Positions 44,335 through 52,958 of a stretch of 64,000 nt of DNA are shown one piece after another (the first letter of the stretch is position 1; the number at the start of each line of letters is the position of its first letter). Location of the stretch: positions 178,928 through 242,927 of the forward strand of contig NZ_VUOD01000005.1 of NCBI RefSeq assembly GCF_008386465.1, given 5' to 3'. The notes beneath the pieces are model-generated. The model saw only the letters and a program-made list of their open reading frames with translations. It had not been told where the DNA came from and made no database searches. The DNA is from Arenimonas fontis (GTDB lineage Bacteria; Pseudomonadota; Gammaproteobacteria; Xanthomonadales; Xanthomonadaceae). The translations under genes and the position numbers were made by a program.

Positions 44335-45750
44335 CTAGCCTGTTCCGCGACCCAGCTTCCGGGTCACTGTGTTCCTTCCCACCCCCAACACCCCCGCCGC
44401 CCGCTGCCGATGCCCGTTCGTATGCTCCAACGCAGCCTCCAGCAGCACCTGGTCAAACGTTTCCCGGTAGGCGGGGTATAGGCCGGTTTCGCCGCGGGCC
44501 AGGGCATCGCGCACGGCCTGGGCGAGGTGGCGGGTCCAGTCGGCGCTGGCGGCGGCGGCGGGGCGCAGGCTGCCGGCCAGGTCGCGGGGGCCGATGCTCT
44601 CGCCCGGGGCCAGGGCGGCGAGGCGCCAGCACAGGTTTTCCAGTTCGCGCACGTTGCCGGGCCAGTCGTGCTGCTGCAGGCGCTTGAGGGCCTCGGCGTT
44701 CAGGCGCTTGGCCGGGCTGCCCAGGCGGGCCGCGGCCTGGGCCAGGAAGCGGGCGGCCAGGGCGGGAATGTCGGCCTTGCGCTCGCGCAGCGGCGGCAGG
44801 CGCAGGCGCACCACGTCCAGGCGGTGCAGCAGGTCGGCGCGGAAGCTGCCGTCGCGCACCTTGGCCTCCAGGTCCTGATGGGTGGCGGCGATGACGCGCA
44901 CGTCCACCCGGATCAGCTCGCGGCCGCCGACGCGGAAGAACTCGCCCTCGGCCAGCACGCGCAGCAGGCGGGTCTGCAGGCCGGCCGGCATGTCGCCGAT
45001 CTCGTCCAGGAACAGGGTGCCGCCGTCGGCCTGTTCGAAGCGGCCGGTGTGCCGCTTCTGGGCGCCGGTGAAGGCGCCGGCCTCGTGGCCGAACAGCTCG
45101 CTTTCCAGTAGCTCGGCCGGAATGGCGGCGGTGTTGAGGGCGACGAAGGGCTTGTGCGCCCGCGGCGATTCCCGGTGCAGGGCACGGGCCACCAGCTCCT
45201 TGCCGGTGCCGGTTTCGCCGGTGATCAGCACGTTCAGCGGCGTCTGCGCCACCCGGCCGATGGCGCGGAACAGCTCGCGCATGGCCGGGGTTTCGCCCAC
45301 CAGGGCGTCGGCGGCGAGGGGCGTATCGGCCGGGGTTTCCGGGGCCGGGGCGTCGGCCGCGCCCGGGCCACCGCCGCGGCCGGCCGGCAGGGCGCGGGCG
45401 GCCAGGGCCACGGCCTCGTCCAGGTCGAAGGGCTTGGAGAGGAACTCGTGCGCGCCGCCGCGGAAGGCCGAGGCGGTGCTGGCCACGTCGGTATAGGCCG
45501 ACATGACGATAACCGGCAGCCCGGGCCGGCGGGCCTTCAGGACCTCGAGCAGGGCGATGCCGTCCATTTCCGGCATGCGCACGTCGGTGAAGACCAGGTC
45601 CGGCGGGGCCTCCTCGGCCAGGGCCGCCAGTGCCTGCCGCGCCCCCTCGAAGCCCTGCACCAGGTGCCCGGCCTCGCGCAGGGCCTCGGCCAGCACGAAG
45701 CGGACGCTGCGGTCGTCGTCTATGACCCAGATGCGGGTGGGGGTGGGCAT
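44335..45750 (-). CDS. ntrC: NtrC, sigma-54-dependent nitrogen response regulator
   Basis: 471 residues from ATG 45750, which begins directly with the receiver domain (RIWVIDDDRSVRFVLAEALR). Domains: receiver with phospho-acceptor Asp in DLVFTDVRMPEMDGIALLEV; AAA+ domain with Walker A ITGETGTGKELVARAL, the sigma-54-contact loop EAGAFTGAQKRHTGRFEQAD and Walker B GGTLFLDEIGDM; a C-terminal Fis-type HTH (AALEHTNGHRQRAAGVLGVG then RNTVTRKL). It activates nitrogen genes when phosphorylated by NtrB. An NtrC box lies 34 bp upstream, indicating autoregulation. It is separated from ntrB by 2.2 kb of inserted genes. Confidence 0.95.
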   Translation of the reverse strand: MPTPTRIWVIDDDRSVRFVLAEALREAGHLVQGFEGARQALAALAEEAPPDLVFTDVRMPEMDGIALLEVLKARRPGLPVIVMSAYTDVASTASAFRGGAHEFLSKPFDLDEAVALAARALPAGRGGGPGAADAPAPETPADTPLAADALVGETPAMRELFRAIGRVAQTPLNVLITGETGTGKELVARALHRESPRAHKPFVALNTAAIPAELLESELFGHEAGAFTGAQKRHTGRFEQADGGTLFLDEIGDMPAGLQTRLLRVLAEGEFFRVGGRELIRVDVRVIAATHQDLEAKVRDGSFRADLLHRLDVVRLRLPPLRERKADIPALAARFLAQAAARLGSPAKRLNAEALKRLQQHDWPGNVRELENLCWRLAALAPGESIGPRDLAGSLRPAAAASADWTRHLAQAVRDALARGETGLYPAYRETFDQVLLEAALEHTNGHRQRAAGVLGVGRNTVTRKLGRGTG

Positions 45751-45783
45751 GGGGGCCGTCCTGGGGTGAGGGTGGACGGATTC

Positions 45784-45800
45784 TGCACCATTTCGGTGCA
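45784..45800. promoter_or_regulatory. NtrC-binding site upstream of ntrC
   Basis: TGCACCATTTCGGTGCA is a perfect match to TGCACC-N5-GGTGCA, 34 bp before the ntrC ATG. At this distance a bound NtrC would overlap a core promoter and probably repress, the standard autoregulation of ntrBC. Confidence 0.85.
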
Positions 45801-45823
45801 AAGCATGCCGATGAGGGCCGTGC

Positions 45824-46681
45824 TCAGCCGCCCTGGCCGGCCATCAGCTCCTGCGCCACCCGCAGCCCCTCGTGCAGGCCCGGACGCGGTTCCGGGGCCG
45901 CAAAGGGCAGCAGGCCCAGGCGCTGGCGCAGTGCCACGATTTCCTGCCAAGCCGCTTCCGCGTACAGATCTGCCAGAAACAGCCGGTCGGCAGCCAGGTT
46001 GCCGACCTGCGCGCGCTTCTTGAAAGCGACGGCCCAGTCACCGCGGCGGATGACGAGGTCGTAGTAGGCCGCGCCCAAGGCCGGATTCCGGTAGGCGGGC
46101 GCAGTGAAGTACACATCACCCAGCACTTCCAGTGCGTACACGGAGCCGCGCGCGGCGGCGTCCTGCAGCATCAGGATGGGCTCGTTGCCGTAGCGGCCCG
46201 ACATCGCCATGCGCAGCGCCGCCATCACCTGAATGCGCAGGTCCTGGTCGGCCGCCGCGCGCAGTTCCTCCACGTCAGCTCGGACCAGGTACGAGTGGGA
46301 GAAAGTGTCCATGTAGCCATGGCGGTGCAACCAGGCGGCGTCTTCCGGGCTCCTGGCGTAGTCGTTCTCGTCGCCCGGGCGGTAGTTGTAGGTCTCGCCG
46401 ATCACATTCAGCAGGGTGGAGGTACGGGGTACACCGGGGCCGTCGGCAGCGCGCGTGGGGTGGTCTGCCTCCACGATCTCCTTCCCGTCTTCCGGTGGCA
46501 GCGGGGCGGCGGTTTCCGGCTCGATCACCTCAGCATCAGCCACCCGCGCCTGCGGACGCGATGCCTGCCCGCTTCGCTGCGTTACGTAGAACAGTGCCGC
46601 TGCGCAGATGAGTGCTGCGCCGACACCGATAACCAGCCCCTTCCGCAATTTCTCCCCTCCCCTCGGCCAAGCGTCGCCCAT
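45824..46681 (-). CDS. Membrane-anchored protein of unknown function with TPR/Sel1-like repeats
   Basis: 285 residues from ATG 46681. A TTG at 46648 preceded by GGGAGGGGAG is an equally good start and places the membrane helix (KGLVIGVGAALICAAALFYV) at the very N-terminus. A Pro/Glu-rich linker (PETAAPLPPEDGKEIVEADH) leads to helical repeats (MLQDAAARGSVYALEVLGDV, YFTAPAYRNPALGAAYYDLV). No enzymatic motif. It is on the same strand as ntrC but looks like an inserted gene between ntrB and ntrC. General style resembles the Sel1-like protein at 12.2 kb. Confidence 0.65.
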   Translation of the reverse strand: MGDAWPRGGEKLRKGLVIGVGAALICAAALFYVTQRSGQASRPQARVADAEVIEPETAAPLPPEDGKEIVEADHPTRAADGPGVPRTSTLLNVIGETYNYRPGDENDYARSPEDAAWLHRHGYMDTFSHSYLVRADVEELRAAADQDLRIQVMAALRMAMSGRYGNEPILMLQDAAARGSVYALEVLGDVYFTAPAYRNPALGAAYYDLVIRRGDWAVAFKKRAQVGNLAADRLFLADLYAEAAWQEIVALRQRLGLLPFAAPEPRPGLHEGLRVAQELMAGQGG

Positions 46682-46871
46682 GACAGGCGGTGGATTCTGC
46701 ACGATCCCGCCTCGAGCCGGACTCCTGCGTATCCAGCCAGCAGTCCCCTTGGCTGTGGGCAACGGTGGGCTGACAGGCGCGTACCGTGGGTTCGGCCATC
46801 TGAACCACCCCGCCACCCTTCCTTGCTTGTGGAATCTATGATGGCTAGACTTTCACCAGAAAGGAGCCCCC

Positions 46872-47246
46872 ATGCCCCACCCCACCCCCCACTCCACCCC
46901 CGACCCCGCCCAGGTCCTGGCCAAGGCCGTCACCCGCGCCGCCGACCAGCTGGAGCTGCCGCGGGCCAGCCTGGCGCGGATCCTGGGGCTGAGCCCGGCC
47001 ACGGTGACCCGGCTGTACCGGGGCGATTACCGGCTGGAGCCGGACAGCAAGGCCGGCGAGCTGGCGCTGCTGCTGGTGCGGCTGTTCCGCTCCCTGCATT
47101 CCATCGTCGGCAGCGGCGATGCCGCCCGCGCCTGGCTGGCGGGGGAGAATCTGGGCCTGAACGGCCGCCCCCGCGAGCTCATCCTCAGCGCCCAGGGCCT
47201 GGTGCATGTCCTCGATTACCTGGACGCCCACCGCGCTCGCCTCTGA
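46872..47246 (+). CDS. Xre/MbcA/ParS-type antitoxin of a RES-Xre pair
   Basis: 124 residues; the ATG is preceded by AAAGGAGCCCCC. The N-terminal part has an Xre-like HTH (ASLARILGLSPATVTRLYRG), and the C-terminal part is the DUF2384 domain (ELALLLVRLFRSLHSIVGSG then DAARAWLAGENLGLNGRPRE), diagnostic for RES antitoxins. It neutralises the RES toxin by direct contact and represses the operon. Its end overlaps the toxin start by 41 bp. Confidence 0.93.
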   Translation: MPHPTPHSTPDPAQVLAKAVTRAADQLELPRASLARILGLSPATVTRLYRGDYRLEPDSKAGELALLLVRLFRSLHSIVGSGDAARAWLAGENLGLNGRPRELILSAQGLVHVLDYLDAHRARL

Positions 47247-47916
47247 GGCGCGTGCCTGGCGCGGCCAGGCCTGGCGCGTGGTGGAGGCGCAGCACGTGGT
47301 CGCCACCATGGCCCTGGTGGACGACGCCGCCGAGCAGGACCTGCTGGAACAGCTGCTCGAGCGCGCCAAGCCGCCCCTGCCCGCCGCCGCCCGCGGCCTG
47401 CACTACCTGCTGGCCACGCCCTTCCGCTACCCGCCCCTGCCCAGCGGCTCGCGCTTCCGCGGCCCGGGCGAGCCGGGCGTGTTCTACGGCGCCGACCGCC
47501 TGCCTACCGCCTGCGCCGAGATCGGCTACTGGCGCTGGCGCTTCCTGCGCGATTCGCCGGCGTTGGAGCGCATTGATTCGGTCGCCCACACCGCCTTCAA
47601 GGTGAGCCTGAAGGCGCGCATGCTCGACCTGCGCCGCGCTCCGCTCGACCAGGACCGCGCGCTGTGGATGGCACCCGACGACTACAGCGCCACCCAGGCC
47701 CTGGCGCGCCTGGCCCGCGAGGCCGGCATCGGCGCGCTGCGCTACCGCTCGGTGCGCGATCCCGGCCAGGGCACCTGCACCGCCCTGCTCGATCCGGCCG
47801 GCTTCGCCGAGCGCCGGCCCATCGGCAGCACCCAGACCTGGTGGCTGAGCGTGCAGCGCCAGCAGGTGGTCTGGCTGCGCGAGAAGCAGCGCCTGCAGTA
47901 TCGCTTCGGAAGCTGA
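47206..47916 (+). CDS. RES-domain toxin
   Basis: 236 residues from ATG 47206, overlapping the antitoxin by 41 bp. It begins TPTALASEARAWRGQAWRVV, then LHYLLATPFRYPPLPSGSRF R and GEPGVFYGADRLPTACAEIG YWRW, the conserved Arg-Tyr-Glu region from which the RES domain is named and where NAD binds. RES toxins degrade NAD+ (MbcT, Res) or ADP-ribosylate Prs (ParT); which applies here cannot be told. The pair sits on the strand opposite to ntrB and ntrC, between them. Confidence 0.93.
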   Translation: MSSITWTPTALASEARAWRGQAWRVVEAQHVVATMALVDDAAEQDLLEQLLERAKPPLPAAARGLHYLLATPFRYPPLPSGSRFRGPGEPGVFYGADRLPTACAEIGYWRWRFLRDSPALERIDSVAHTAFKVSLKARMLDLRRAPLDQDRALWMAPDDYSATQALARLAREAGIGALRYRSVRDPGQGTCTALLDPAGFAERRPIGSTQTWWLSVQRQQVVWLREKQRLQYRFGS

Positions 47917-47972
47917 GGGTTCCGCGCGCCCGAGGGTTCCGCGCGCTCGCCGGCGGCAACGGCCCGGCGCGC

Positions 47973-49034
47973 TCAGCCCGCCCCGCCTCCGGCCGCCCCT
48001 TCGTCTCCGGCCGGCGGCACCGGCAGCAGCAGGGTGAACACCGTGTGCCCCGGCCGCGAGCGGTAGCCCAGCGAGCCGCCGTGTTCGCGGGCGATCTGCT
48101 GCGCCAGCGGAAGGCCCAGGCCGGTACCTTCGGCGCGGCCGGTGACCAGCGGCAGGAAGATGCGCTCGGCCAGGTCCTCGGGCACGCCGCGGCCGTCGTC
48201 GGCCACTTCCACCCTCACCGCCAGGCGGTGCACGTTTTCGCCGATGACGATGTGGTGCTCGGCGCGGGTGCGCAGGCTGACGTTGGAGGCGCCGGATTCC
48301 AGGGCATTGCGCACCAGGTTCCACACGGCCTGCACCAGGCGGTCGGCGTCGCCGCGGATGTCCGGCAGCGAGGGGTCGAAATCGCGGCTCAGCTTCACCG
48401 ACCAGCCGGCCTCGGTTTCCGCCAGCTGGCGCACGCGCTCGAGCACGGCGTGGATGTTGGTCGGCGCGAAGGGGCGGGGCGGGGTGGGGTGCAGCAGGCG
48501 CTCGACCAGGGCCGCCAGGCGGTCCGCTTCGCTGCCGATCAGCTCCACGAGCTGGCGTGCGTCGCCGTTCTCGACCCGGCGCGCCAGCAACTGCGCCGCG
48601 CCCTTGAGGCCGGCCAGCGGATTGCGTACCTCGTGCGCCAGACCCTTGAGCGCGGCGTGCAGGGCGGCGGGCAGGGCAGTGGCGGGGTCTTCGCCGGGGA
48701 ACTCCTCGGAAGGATGCGCCTCAAGGCGCAGGCCGCCGTGTTCGTCGCGTGCCAACAGCAGCTCGGCGAAACGTTCGCCGCCGCCGGGCATGGCCAGGCG
48801 CGCGCGCCGCACCCGCACCGCCTCGCCGGTGTCGGGCAGGCGCACCAGCAGGTCGGCCAGGCGGCCGCCTTCGGCGTCCAGCTCGGTGACGGCCAGGCCC
48901 TGCAGGCGGCGGGCGCTGACCCCCAGCCAGCTGGCGAAGGCCGGGTTGCAGCCCAGCAGCCGCCCCTCGGCATCGGCCCAGGCGACGGGCGTGCTCAGGG
49001 TGTCGAGCGCAGGCGGGTCGGGGCGGTCCGGCAT
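47973..49034 (-). CDS. ntrB: NtrB, nitrogen-sensing histidine kinase
   Basis: 353 residues from ATG 49034. N-terminal PAS domain (PVAWADAEGRLLGCNPAFAS), then H-box GLAHEVRNPLAGLKGAAQLL with the phosphorylated His, N-box VWNLVRNALESGASNVS, and G-boxes VADDGRGVPEDL and GRAEGTGLGLPLAQQIAREH. It is soluble with no membrane segment, as NtrB should be. It phosphorylates NtrC under nitrogen limitation and dephosphorylates it with PII. The ntrC gene, normally the next gene, is displaced by a RES-Xre pair and a membrane protein gene. Confidence 0.93.
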   Translation of the reverse strand: MPDRPDPPALDTLSTPVAWADAEGRLLGCNPAFASWLGVSARRLQGLAVTELDAEGGRLADLLVRLPDTGEAVRVRRARLAMPGGGERFAELLLARDEHGGLRLEAHPSEEFPGEDPATALPAALHAALKGLAHEVRNPLAGLKGAAQLLARRVENGDARQLVELIGSEADRLAALVERLLHPTPPRPFAPTNIHAVLERVRQLAETEAGWSVKLSRDFDPSLPDIRGDADRLVQAVWNLVRNALESGASNVSLRTRAEHHIVIGENVHRLAVRVEVADDGRGVPEDLAERIFLPLVTGRAEGTGLGLPLAQQIAREHGGSLGYRSRPGHTVFTLLLPVPPAGDEGAAGGGAG

Positions 49035-49175
49035 GGCGGCAGGATAGTGCAAAGCCGCGGCCCCGGGCCGCGCCGTCGGGAAGGCAAGCGCTCGCTTCTT
49101 GCGCGCAAGCCGGACGCCGGCGGATGCCCCTCGGGCGACGCGCCGACGCCCCGCCGGGGCGGTGCCGGAACAGGC

Positions 49176-49469
49176 TCAGGCGATGCCGTGGCCGCCCACG
49201 GGCCGGGTTTCGAAACGTTCGCCGAAGCCGGCGATGATCGGCCGCGCCTTGGCGATGGCGGCCTGCACCGCGGGCAGGTTCAGCGAGTTCAGATGGTGTT
49301 GCTGGCTTTCCCAGACCTCGGTGATCCAGATGGCGTCCGGATCGGTCGGGTCTTCGGCCACCACGTAGCTGCGGCAGCCGGGCATGCCGTCGGTGCCCGC
49401 GAGCAGGATGGCGATCAGGGCGTCGCGCTGGCCGGGGGCGGCCTTCATCTTTCCGATCAGTCCGTACAT
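49176..49469 (-). CDS. ABM-domain (YgiN-like) small monooxygenase
   Basis: 97 residues from ATG 49469. The antibiotic-biosynthesis-monooxygenase fold is visible as MYGLIGKMKAAPGQRDALIA, GMPGCRSYVVAEDPTDPDAI, WITEVWESQQHHLNSLNLPA then VQAAIAKARPIIAGF. Members such as YgiN oxidise quinols without cofactors; many are uncharacterised. It lies between glnA and ntrB with no obvious link to nitrogen control. Confidence 0.85.
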   Translation of the reverse strand: MYGLIGKMKAAPGQRDALIAILLAGTDGMPGCRSYVVAEDPTDPDAIWITEVWESQQHHLNSLNLPAVQAAIAKARPIIAGFGERFETRPVGGHGIA

Positions 49470-49569
49470 GCGGCGTTGGCTCCATGTTGGGGGCGGGCGG
49501 GAAGCTAACACGGCGGTGGCGGCGGATCAGCGGGCCCGGCAAGGTCATGGCGCCGGCGGTGAGCCTCTG

Positions 49570-49983
49570 GATCGCCCCGGCTGTGAGTACTGGGTCGAGG
49601 TCACGCGGAGAAACTACGCCAGCCGCGGCTACGGCATGCTCGCCCTCGTCGAACGCAGCTCCGGCACCGTCGTTGGCTTCTGCGGTTTGGTTCACCCCGC
49701 AGGGCAAGCCGAGCCCGAGATCAAGTGCGCGCTTCGCCGGGATTGCTGGGGCAAGGGCTTCGCCACGGAAGCGGCGACCGGGCTGCTCGGCTATGCGAGG
49801 CAGCTGGGCCTGTCCGACGTCATCGCGAGCACGGACCCGCGGAACGAGGCATCTCACAGGGTTCTCCCGACGCTGCCTGGGCTGCACCCTGTCTGCCGGA
49901 GCGGGTCTGGCGACGCTGCCGCGGGTCTTCCGCCTGTGCGCGCAGCCCGCATCCTCAGTCTGCGGAAAGGTCCAGGCTCATGA
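49570..49983 (+). pseudogene. Decayed GNAT (RimJ-like) acetyltransferase
   Basis: The frame contains a recognisable GNAT core: EYWVEVTRRNYASRGYGMLA, VVGFCGLVHPAGQAEPEIKC, ALRRDCWGKGFATEAATGLL and DVIASTDPRNEASHRVL. After NEASHRVL the expected motif (an LEKxGF-like end) is replaced by an unrelated tail, so a frameshift or deletion has occurred near 49865. No proper start precedes the domain. It lies convergent with the intact GNAT gene at 49955 and is interpreted as a remnant. Confidence 0.65.
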
Positions 49984-50431
49984 ACACGCTGTGCGGATCC
50001 TCGCGGTAATCGCCGAAAGGCGGGCAGGGCACGAAGCCGACGCTTTCGTACAGGCGTTGCGCCGGCAGGAAGAGCGGGGCCGCGCCGGTTTCCAGGCTCA
50101 GCCGCCGGTAGCCGCGTTCGCGCGCCACCGCCAGCAGGTGCGCCAGCAGGTGCGCCAGCGGGGCCCGGCCGGCGCCGCGCCGGCGCAGGCGCGCCGGGGT
50201 GCGCATTGACTTGATCTCGCCGTGGGACGGGTCGAGCTCCCTCAGGGCGCCGATGCCCAGCAGCAGCTTGCCTTGCCAGGCGGACCAGACGCTGATGCCC
50301 GGTTGCCGCAGGCGGTCCAGGTCGAGCGCGTGCACGCTGCAGGGCGGCGAGTTGGCGCGCATTTCCTGCAGGTGTTCGGCCAGCAGGGCGTGGATTTCCG
50401 GGCGACTGAGATCGTCTTGTTCGATGCGCAT
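49955..50431 (-). CDS. GNAT-family N-acetyltransferase
   Basis: 158 residues. It begins MRIEQDDLSRPEIHALLAEH then LQEMRANSPPCSVHALDLDR, typical of a widespread uncharacterised GNAT group, with acetyl-CoA motif MRTPARLRRRGAGRAPLAHL and the C-terminal LSLETGAAPLFLPAQRLYES then VGFVPCPPFGDY. RRGAG gives the pyrophosphate loop, with Arg-rich surroundings. Substrate unknown. It follows glnA on the same strand after a hairpin. Confidence 0.88.
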   Translation of the reverse strand: MRIEQDDLSRPEIHALLAEHLQEMRANSPPCSVHALDLDRLRQPGISVWSAWQGKLLLGIGALRELDPSHGEIKSMRTPARLRRRGAGRAPLAHLLAHLLAVARERGYRRLSLETGAAPLFLPAQRLYESVGFVPCPPFGDYREDPHSVFMSLDLSAD

Positions 50432-50464
50432 GGCGGTTGGCGGTGCCCTGAATGGCCAGAACGC

Positions 50465-50493
50465 GAACGGCCCGAAGCGAGCCCGGGCCGTTC
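50465..50493 (-). terminator. Hairpin downstream of glnA
   Basis: GAACGGCCCG-AAGCGAGCC-CGGGCCGTTC is a perfect 10-bp stem 27 bp beyond the glnA stop. No convincing T-run follows on the minus strand, so it may be a weak terminator or attenuator before the GNAT gene. Confidence 0.5.
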
Positions 50494-50519
50494 GTCCTCC
50501 TTCCCGTGCCGGGCCAGGC

Positions 50520-51929
50520 TCAGATGCCGTAGTACAGCTGGTACTCCAGCGGGTGCGTGGCGGCGCGGAACTTGGTCACTTCCTGCATCTTCAGGGCGAT
50601 GTAGCCGTCAATGAAGTCGTCGCTCATCACGCCGCCGGCCTTGAGGAACTCGCGGTCCTTGTCCAGGGCTTCCAGGGCCTGGTCGAGGCTGTGGCAGACG
50701 GTCGGGATGTTCTTCTCCTCCTCCGGCGGCAGGTCGTACAGGTCCTTGTCGCTGGGTGCGCCCGGATCGATCTTGTTCTTGATGCCGTCCAGGCCAGCCA
50801 TCATCAGGGCGGTGAAGGTGAGGTAGCCCGACTGCATCGGGTCCGGGAAGCGCATCTCGATGCGGCGCGCCTTCGGATTGGACACGTAGGGGATGCGGCA
50901 CGACGCCGAGCGGTTACGGGCCGAGTAGGCCAGCATCACCGGCGCCTCGAAGCCCGGCACCAGGCGCTTGTAGCTGTTGGTGGTCGAGTTGGCGAAGGCG
51001 TTGATGGCGCGGGCATGCTTGAAGATGCCGCCGATGTACCACAGCGCCAGCTGGCTCAGGCCGCCGTAGCCGTCGCCGCTGAACAGGTTCTGCCCGCCCT
51101 TGGCCAGGCTCTGGTGCACGTGCATGCCGCTGCCGTTGTCGCCGACCAGGGGCTTGGGCATGAAGGTGGCGGTCTTGCCGTTGCGATGGGCGACGTTCTT
51201 GACGATGTACTTCAGGGTCAGCAGCTCGTCGGCCTTCTTCACCAGCGAGTTGAACTTGGTGCCGATCTCGCACTGGCCGGCATTGGCCACCTCGTGGTGG
51301 TGCACTTCGACCTCGATGCCGGCGGCGGCCAGCACCTTGCACATCTCGGCGCGGATGTCGTGCAGCGAATCGGTCGGGGCCACCGGGAAGTAGCCGCCCT
51401 TCACGCCCGGCCGGTAGCCGGTGTTGCCGCCCTCGTACTTCTTCCTGCTGTTCCAGTGCGCTTCCTCGGACTCGATCTCGAAGAAGGTGTGGCCCATTTC
51501 GTTGGCCCAGCGCACGGAATCGAAGATGAAGAACTCGGGCTCGGGTCCGAAGAAGGCCTGATCGGCGATGCCACTGGCCTTGAGGTAGGCCTCGGCGCGC
51601 TTGGCGACGCCGCGCGGGCAGCGGCTGTAGCCCTGCATGGTGGCCGGGTCGAGCACGTCGCAGGTCAGGATCAGCGTCGGGTCGGCGGTGAAGGGATCCA
51701 CCCAGGCGGTGTCCGGGTCCGGCAGCAGCACCATGTCGGACTCGTTGATGCCCTTCCAGCCCGAGATCGAGCTGCCGTCGAACATCTTGCCGTCCTCGAA
51801 CAGGGCCGGTTCGACGATGCTCACCGGGAAGGTGACGTGGTGCTGCACGCCGCGGATGTCGGCGAAGCGCAGGTCCACGAACTCGATGGCGTGGTCCTTG
51901 ATGAGTTTCTCGATGTGCGCGTAGGGCAT
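50520..51929 (-). CDS. glnA: Glutamine synthetase, type I
   Basis: 469 residues, the standard GSI-beta size. It makes glutamine from glutamate, ammonia and ATP. Seen: [20 protein letters not shown], catalytic [19 protein letters not shown] site [20 protein letters not shown] (preceded by GD), [20 protein letters not shown], and the adenylylation loop [17 protein letters not shown] with Tyr398, so activity should be set by GlnE. Upstream are a sigma-54 promoter and two NtrC sites, the classical nitrogen-limitation control. Confidence 0.97.
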   Translation of the reverse strand: MPYAHIEKLIKDHAIEFVDLRFADIRGVQHHVTFPVSIVEPALFEDGKMFDGSSISGWKGINESDMVLLPDPDTAWVDPFTADPTLILTCDVLDPATMQGYSRCPRGVAKRAEAYLKASGIADQAFFGPEPEFFIFDSVRWANEMGHTFFEIESEEAHWNSRKKYEGGNTGYRPGVKGGYFPVAPTDSLHDIRAEMCKVLAAAGIEVEVHHHEVANAGQCEIGTKFNSLVKKADELLTLKYIVKNVAHRNGKTATFMPKPLVGDNGSGMHVHQSLAKGGQNLFSGDGYGGLSQLALWYIGGIFKHARAINAFANSTTNSYKRLVPGFEAPVMLAYSARNRSASCRIPYVSNPKARRIEMRFPDPMQSGYLTFTALMMAGLDGIKNKIDPGAPSDKDLYDLPPEEEKNIPTVCHSLDQALEALDKDREFLKAGGVMSDDFIDGYIALKMQEVTKFRAATHPLEYQLYYGI

Positions 51930-51970
51930 GGCGGATGGCTCCGGAGAGTGGGTAGGGCTGCCCCGTCAGG

Positions 51971-51986
51971 TGCAAGGGGCGTGCCA
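51971..51986 (-). promoter_or_regulatory. glnA: Sigma-54 promoter of glnA
   Basis: Read on the minus strand: TGGCACGCCCCTTGCA, a full match to the -24/-12 consensus TGGCAC-N5-TTGCA. It lies about 42 bp before the glnA ATG, so transcription should start near 51960. Confidence 0.92.
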
Positions 51987-52047
51987 GCTCTGGCGGCCTC
52001 GTAAGCCTTTGATATGCCTTTGTTCCTGAGAGCGGTGCCGGATGGTC

Positions 52048-52096
52048 GGCACCACCATGGGGCGGCGCTTGGCGGCACACGCACCATGTTGGTGCA
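52048..52096. promoter_or_regulatory. glnA: Two NtrC enhancer sites upstream of glnA
   Basis: Site 1 is CGCACCATGTTGGTGCA (52080-52096), one mismatch from TGCACC-N5-GGTGCA. Site 2 is GGCACCACCATGGGGCG (52048-52064), weaker. Their centres are 32 bp apart, three helical turns, the spacing of the Escherichia coli glnA enhancer pair, and about 96 and 128 bp upstream of the predicted start point. Confidence 0.85.
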
Positions 52097-52147
52097 GTCT
52101 CTCCGGTGATGTGGCACCCGGGACCGGGCCGCCCGCCCCGGCGGAGC

Positions 52148-52368
52148 TCAGCCCAGCGCCTTTCGCAGCAGGGCGCGGATGCGTTCCTGCTCGGCCTTGC
52201 CCAGCGCCACCAGGCCGAAGCTGGTGGGCCACATGGCGCCCTCGTCGAGCCGGGCCTGGCCTCGGCCTTGAGCTCGCGGGCGCGCTCCTTCATCGCGGCC
52301 TGCTCTTCGGCAGTGAAGGCCTTGCCAGTGCTCTTCCTGGCGGACTTGCTGGCGTTCTTGCTGGTCAT
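52148..52368 (-). pseudogene. Internally deleted small cytoplasmic protein (DUF1801-like)
   Basis: The N-terminal frame from ATG 52368 reads [20 protein letters not shown] then [18 protein letters not shown], and about 35 codons later a different frame ends [35 protein letters not shown] at 52148. Both ends are typical of one family of about 140-residue proteins whose middle (the DUF1801 core) is missing here; the junction near 52250-52262 also shifts the frame. It is therefore a deletion pseudogene. It lies upstream of the glnA enhancer on the same strand. Confidence 0.65.
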
Positions 52369-52958
52369 GAAGCCCTCCCCGCTGGGTTGTCACCGCCCTG
52401 GCTGCGGGAATCACGGGGCGGACGACGGAACTCCGCCGCAACCTGCGGCGATGGCAACCTTGTTGACGATCCGGTCGCAAGCTGCCGCGAACGCCGGAGC
52501 CACATGGCGCTGAATGCACGATGGCGTTCATCGCCCCGTCTTCTCGCGGGTTTCCGCGTAGATCCCATGGTCCCCATCATTTGAGCAGCGGAAGATGGCC
52601 TGTCGCGCGTGCCTGGGCCATGGGAACTGACGATATCCCCCTGCGATCCGGGCCACCTCGGCCTTGGAGTGACCACAAGCGCCGCCGTGGATGCCCGGGA
52701 AGCCGATGGAGCGGACGATCATCGTGGTGAACCGCCCTCCCTGATGTGCGGCAGCAATGCCCGAACACCACCTGCGCTCGCGATCAGGCTGTTCGCATGG
52801 CGCACGGTGGGTGGCCATTGCAAGCCCGCCTTCATCTGCGAGCTGCCTCCCGGCTCGCCACGTTTTGGTGGGCTCTTGCCGTTGAAGGTGCATTGGAGAA
52901 ACCCCTTCCGCTTCCGGCAAGGTTTATCCTTCGCCGGTCCTGATCACCGCGACCTCAT
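52369..52958. other. 590-bp stretch without a recognisable gene
   Basis: Open frames here do not resemble any family I know and lack good ribosome sites. Base composition is slightly less GC-rich than the neighbours. The region is between a pseudogene and uppP and probably consists of decayed sequence plus the uppP promoter (A/T-richer near 52890-52935, with TTTATCC). Confidence 0.5.

Noticed and set aside
46816..46872. Sigma-70 promoter for the RES-Xre operon (TTGCTT ... TATGAT)
   Set aside because: The two hexamers are only 8 bp apart, too close for a -35/-10 pair; no confident promoter could be assigned.
47915..47952. Duplicated GAGGGTTCCGCGCGC after the RES gene
   Set aside because: A simple 15-bp direct repeat in a short spacer; could be a slipped duplication and shows no further structure.
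52528..52920. 130-residue minus-strand frame
   Set aside because: No recognisable motif, no ribosome site, and composition unlike the neighbouring genes; left as non-coding.
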